Shown here: positions 62,143 to 64,000 of the stretch, one piece after another
Layout: every line of letters begins with the position of its first letter
How positions within the stretch are numbered: the first letter of the stretch is position 1
IMG/VR virus record: IMGVR_UViG_3300017971_000201
Location: 1 to 64,000 of that record
DNA length: 64,000 nt
Strand: one strand, 5' to 3'
DNA from: a virus
Translations under genes and position numbers: made by a program
Notes under the pieces: generated by a model
Told to the model about the DNA's origin: nothing
Databases searched by the model: none
The model's input: only the letters and a program-made list of their open reading frames with translations

Positions 62143-63983
62143 TCGCAGGCCCCCAACCACAGTTTGAAGTAGAGATTGCTGGCGGAGCCGATCAGCTGCC
62201 CGTCGATCCTGCCAGTACTAGATCCGACGCCGCTGAGATGGTCGATCCTGATCTCCCTACCGGGCTGCATTCCGCGTAGCCCCGCCAAACCGCCCCATAC
62301 GTGACGGATGGTGGAGATCGCCGGGGACACGAGACTGAAGTCGACCGTGTAGGACTTGGAGATCGTAGGCCCGGGGCCGACCCAGACGGAGTCCTTCTCG
62401 AATTCGTTGCAGGCTGTGAACCCGAGCCCGGCGTCCCCCTTCGGCCCGGTCGGGCCTGGGTTCGAGTCGGCGCCGCTCGGCCCCTTGGCGCCGAGCACAG
62501 AGACCTCGGCCACGCCCAGACCAGAGTCCGACGCCCCTCCGTAGACGAAGTTGAGCGTATGGAAGTCGTTACCGATCGATGTCCCATTGTTCTCCACCGA
62601 ACGGAGGGACCCGACCTTGCCGCCTGGAGCTGCGAGCAGCGCCTTGCCGGGGGTAGTCTCGGTCGCATCAGGGACAGGTGGCAGCTCGCCATTTCGCTTG
62701 AGGAACAGCCACCCATCGAAGATCGACTTGTCGGCGCGATAGAAGGCCGGAAAGAGGAACCTGATCGTACTATCGGCTGGCATCGAGTAGGCGCCGCCGG
62801 CGACCGTGAAGAAGGCCAGATTGAACCGGCGGTAGGGCGGATTGAGGACCGGAACAGCCGGCCCGCCCGGCGTGCCCCCCTGAAAGGCGGCCCCCAGGGT
62901 AGCGTTGTTCGCGTCGGCGATCTCAGCGACCTCGTACCATCTGTCGTCACCAGGCGGGCTCGTCGCCTTCACCAGGTCGCCCTCCTGGATGGAGGCGAAT
63001 GGGCTCCCAGTACCATCGACGGTCGTCGTGCCGTTGTAGAAGTTGATCGTGCCGGAGACGGCCCCAGAGGAGAACGAGAGCTTTCCGTACACCGGCTCTT
63101 GGGTAGTCGGGCTAACGACCCGCTGTCCGGTCGCGCCGTCCACGACGAAGCACAGGTTCCGTAGTGTGTCGGTGGGATCGGTGAGCGCCCCCTCGACCGA
63201 CTCCGTCCCTCCGGGCTCGATGTCGAGCAGCGGCGCCAGCTCGCGATTCGTGGCTGCGAACGAGCCGGACACGTTCGTCGAGGTCCCGACCACGCCGGCC
63301 ACGAGATTCCCGACAATGAGACTGAGCCGGTAGCCGAGCCGGTCGGCCATCGACGAGCCGATCAGGTCAGCCTCGATACGATCGGCCAGGCTCGCGTGGG
63401 GCGCGGGCGTCGTGTGTGTCGACAGCCGCGCATCCGTCACCTCGGCCCTCGTCGAGTTGCCGATCTCCAGGTCGGTGATCGCATCATCAGGCATGAACCC
63501 GGCCACCTGGCCTTCGAAGGCGATCGGAGGTTGGCGCGTGTCCGGGAAGTCGTAGGTGACCACGAGGTCGTCGCCGACCTTGTCCACCTTGCAGATCAGA
63601 ACCTCTTGCGGGCCGGAGGCGGTTGTAGATCTCGTCAGGATCTTGGCCTGAGTCGCGATCTTGTCCCGATAATCCGCTCGGGCGATCACGTAGACCGGGA
63701 ACGCGGTGTGGCCGTTGAAGTTCAGGTCCACGTCAGCTGCCGTGAACAGGTCGACGTTCATCTTCCTGGTTTGAGAGCCGACCGACAGCTTGGAGAAGTT
63801 GTGATTCGGGTCGACCGCCAGCACCAGGATGTCGGACCCGGGCGTCGTCTGGGGGATGAATCCCAGGTACACGCCGCGCGGCAGGGCGAGAGCGCGAGCA
63901 TTGACTGCCTCGCCGACGAGCGGCTCCTGGAAGCGAGCCTTCACGAACTCTTCGGTAAAGGCGTATGTCGGGAAGCTCGTCAT
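62139..63983 (-). CDS. Large tail fibre/baseplate protein with collagen-like segment
   Basis: 614 residues. N-terminal ~330 residues are a structural domain resembling baseplate-attached fibre proteins (ATGQRVVSPTTQEPVYGKL, GTINFYNGTTTVDGTGSPF). A short collagen-like stretch GPSGADSNPGPTGPKGDAG lies near residue 510, followed by a C-terminal beta domain. ATG overlaps the upstream stop (TAATG). Confidence 0.68.
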   Translation of the reverse strand: MTSFPTYAFTEEFVKARFQEPLVGEAVNARALALPRGVYLGFIPQTTPGSDILVLAVDPNHNFSKLSVGSQTRKMNVDLFTAADVDLNFNGHTAFPVYVIARADYRDKIATQAKILTRSTTASGPQEVLICKVDKVGDDLVVTYDFPDTRQPPIAFEGQVAGFMPDDAITDLEIGNSTRAEVTDARLSTHTTPAPHASLADRIEADLIGSSMADRLGYRLSLIVGNLVAGVVGTSTNVSGSFAATNRELAPLLDIEPGGTESVEGALTDPTDTLRNLCFVVDGATGQRVVSPTTQEPVYGKLSFSSGAVSGTINFYNGTTTVDGTGSPFASIQEGDLVKATSPPGDDRWYEVAEIADANNATLGAAFQGGTPGGPAVPVLNPPYRRFNLAFFTVAGGAYSMPADSTIRFLFPAFYRADKSIFDGWLFLKRNGELPPVPDATETTPGKALLAAPGGKVGSLRSVENNGTSIGNDFHTLNFVYGGASDSGLGVAEVSVLGAKGPSGADSNPGPTGPKGDAGLGFTACNEFEKDSVWVGPGPTISKSYTVDFSLVSPAISTIRHVWGGLAGLRGMQPGREIRIDHLSGVGSSTGRIDGQLIGSASNLYFKLWLGACE

Positions 63984-64000
63984 TACGCACCAGCCGAGGA
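63984..64000 (-). CDS. C-terminal end of an upstream tail gene, partial
   Basis: Only the last few codons (ending SAGA then TAA) are inside the window; the stop overlaps the next start as TAATG, showing the tail operon continues to the right. Confidence 0.5.

Overview
The window is a piece of a large, GC-rich tailed-phage genome (or prophage-like contig). Evidence: a phage replication module (intein-bearing DnaB-type helicase, DnaC-like loader, TOPRIM primase, sliding clamp), a long tail/baseplate operon with a contractile-tube-like baseplate protein (suggesting a myovirus), very tight ATGA/GTGA gene overlaps, many tiny unknown genes, and a large tRNA array with a tmRNA. The same combination of a Ro60/TROVE protein, many tRNAs and a tmRNA is known from large actinobacterial myophages such as mycobacteriophage Bxz1. 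Frequent GTG starts and several apparent leaderless starts 6-7 bases after a TANNNY hexamer also fit an actinobacterial host, but the host is inference.

Layout. 1-7.4 kb (minus): vWA partner and MoxR ATPase, primase, DnaB helicase with an intein, helicase loader, sliding clamp. 7.5-10.1 kb (minus): two winged-helix proteins and a membrane coiled-coil protein. 10.2-12.3 kb (plus): a decayed peptidyl-tRNA hydrolase 2, an atypical tRNA, and a second DnaB-like ATPase with a degenerate Walker A. 12.2-15.4 kb (minus): small unknown proteins, several sharing a recurrent SAVDRLAAL-like peptide, and a lipoprotein. 15.4-19.1 kb (plus): GroES-like protein, HAD nucleotidase, Ro60/TROVE protein, small ORFs. 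19.1-30.0 kb (plus): about 40 intact-looking tRNA genes covering all 20 amino acids, plus a tmRNA, tRNA fragments, a split tRNA, a permuted pair of tRNA halves, acceptor/T-arm minihelices, a repeated covarying RNA element, three HNH nucleases, a Vsr-like nuclease flanked by tmRNA 3'-end repeats, a sulfotransferase-like gene and small zinc-ribbon genes. 30.0-46.0 kb (minus): radical SAM protein, a second MoxR plus vWA/zincin pair, thymidine kinase, deoxynucleoside kinase with an intein, DNA methyltransferase with a nested HNH gene, DUF2325-like protein, metallophosphatase, ADP-ribosylglycohydrolase. 46.1-48.4 kb (plus): three genes. 48.6-64.0 kb (minus): virion/tail genes, including glycine-rich, beta-helix and collagen-like fibres, a patatin-like lipase, a contractile-tube-type baseplate protein and a lipoprotein.

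How it works together: the left end supplies the replisome; thymidine kinase, deoxynucleoside kinase and the HAD nucleotidase salvage and balance dNTPs; the methyltransferase modifies DNA. The tRNA/tmRNA array with Ro60 and a Pth2 relic points to heavy investment in translation and RNA quality control, and the array is colonised by homing nucleases. Non-coding sites recur: a GGTAGAAC box before many operons, and a bipartite GTGAGAAY + GAGKTTGTTG leader before at least four. No integrase, repressor, capsid, portal or terminase gene is visible here.
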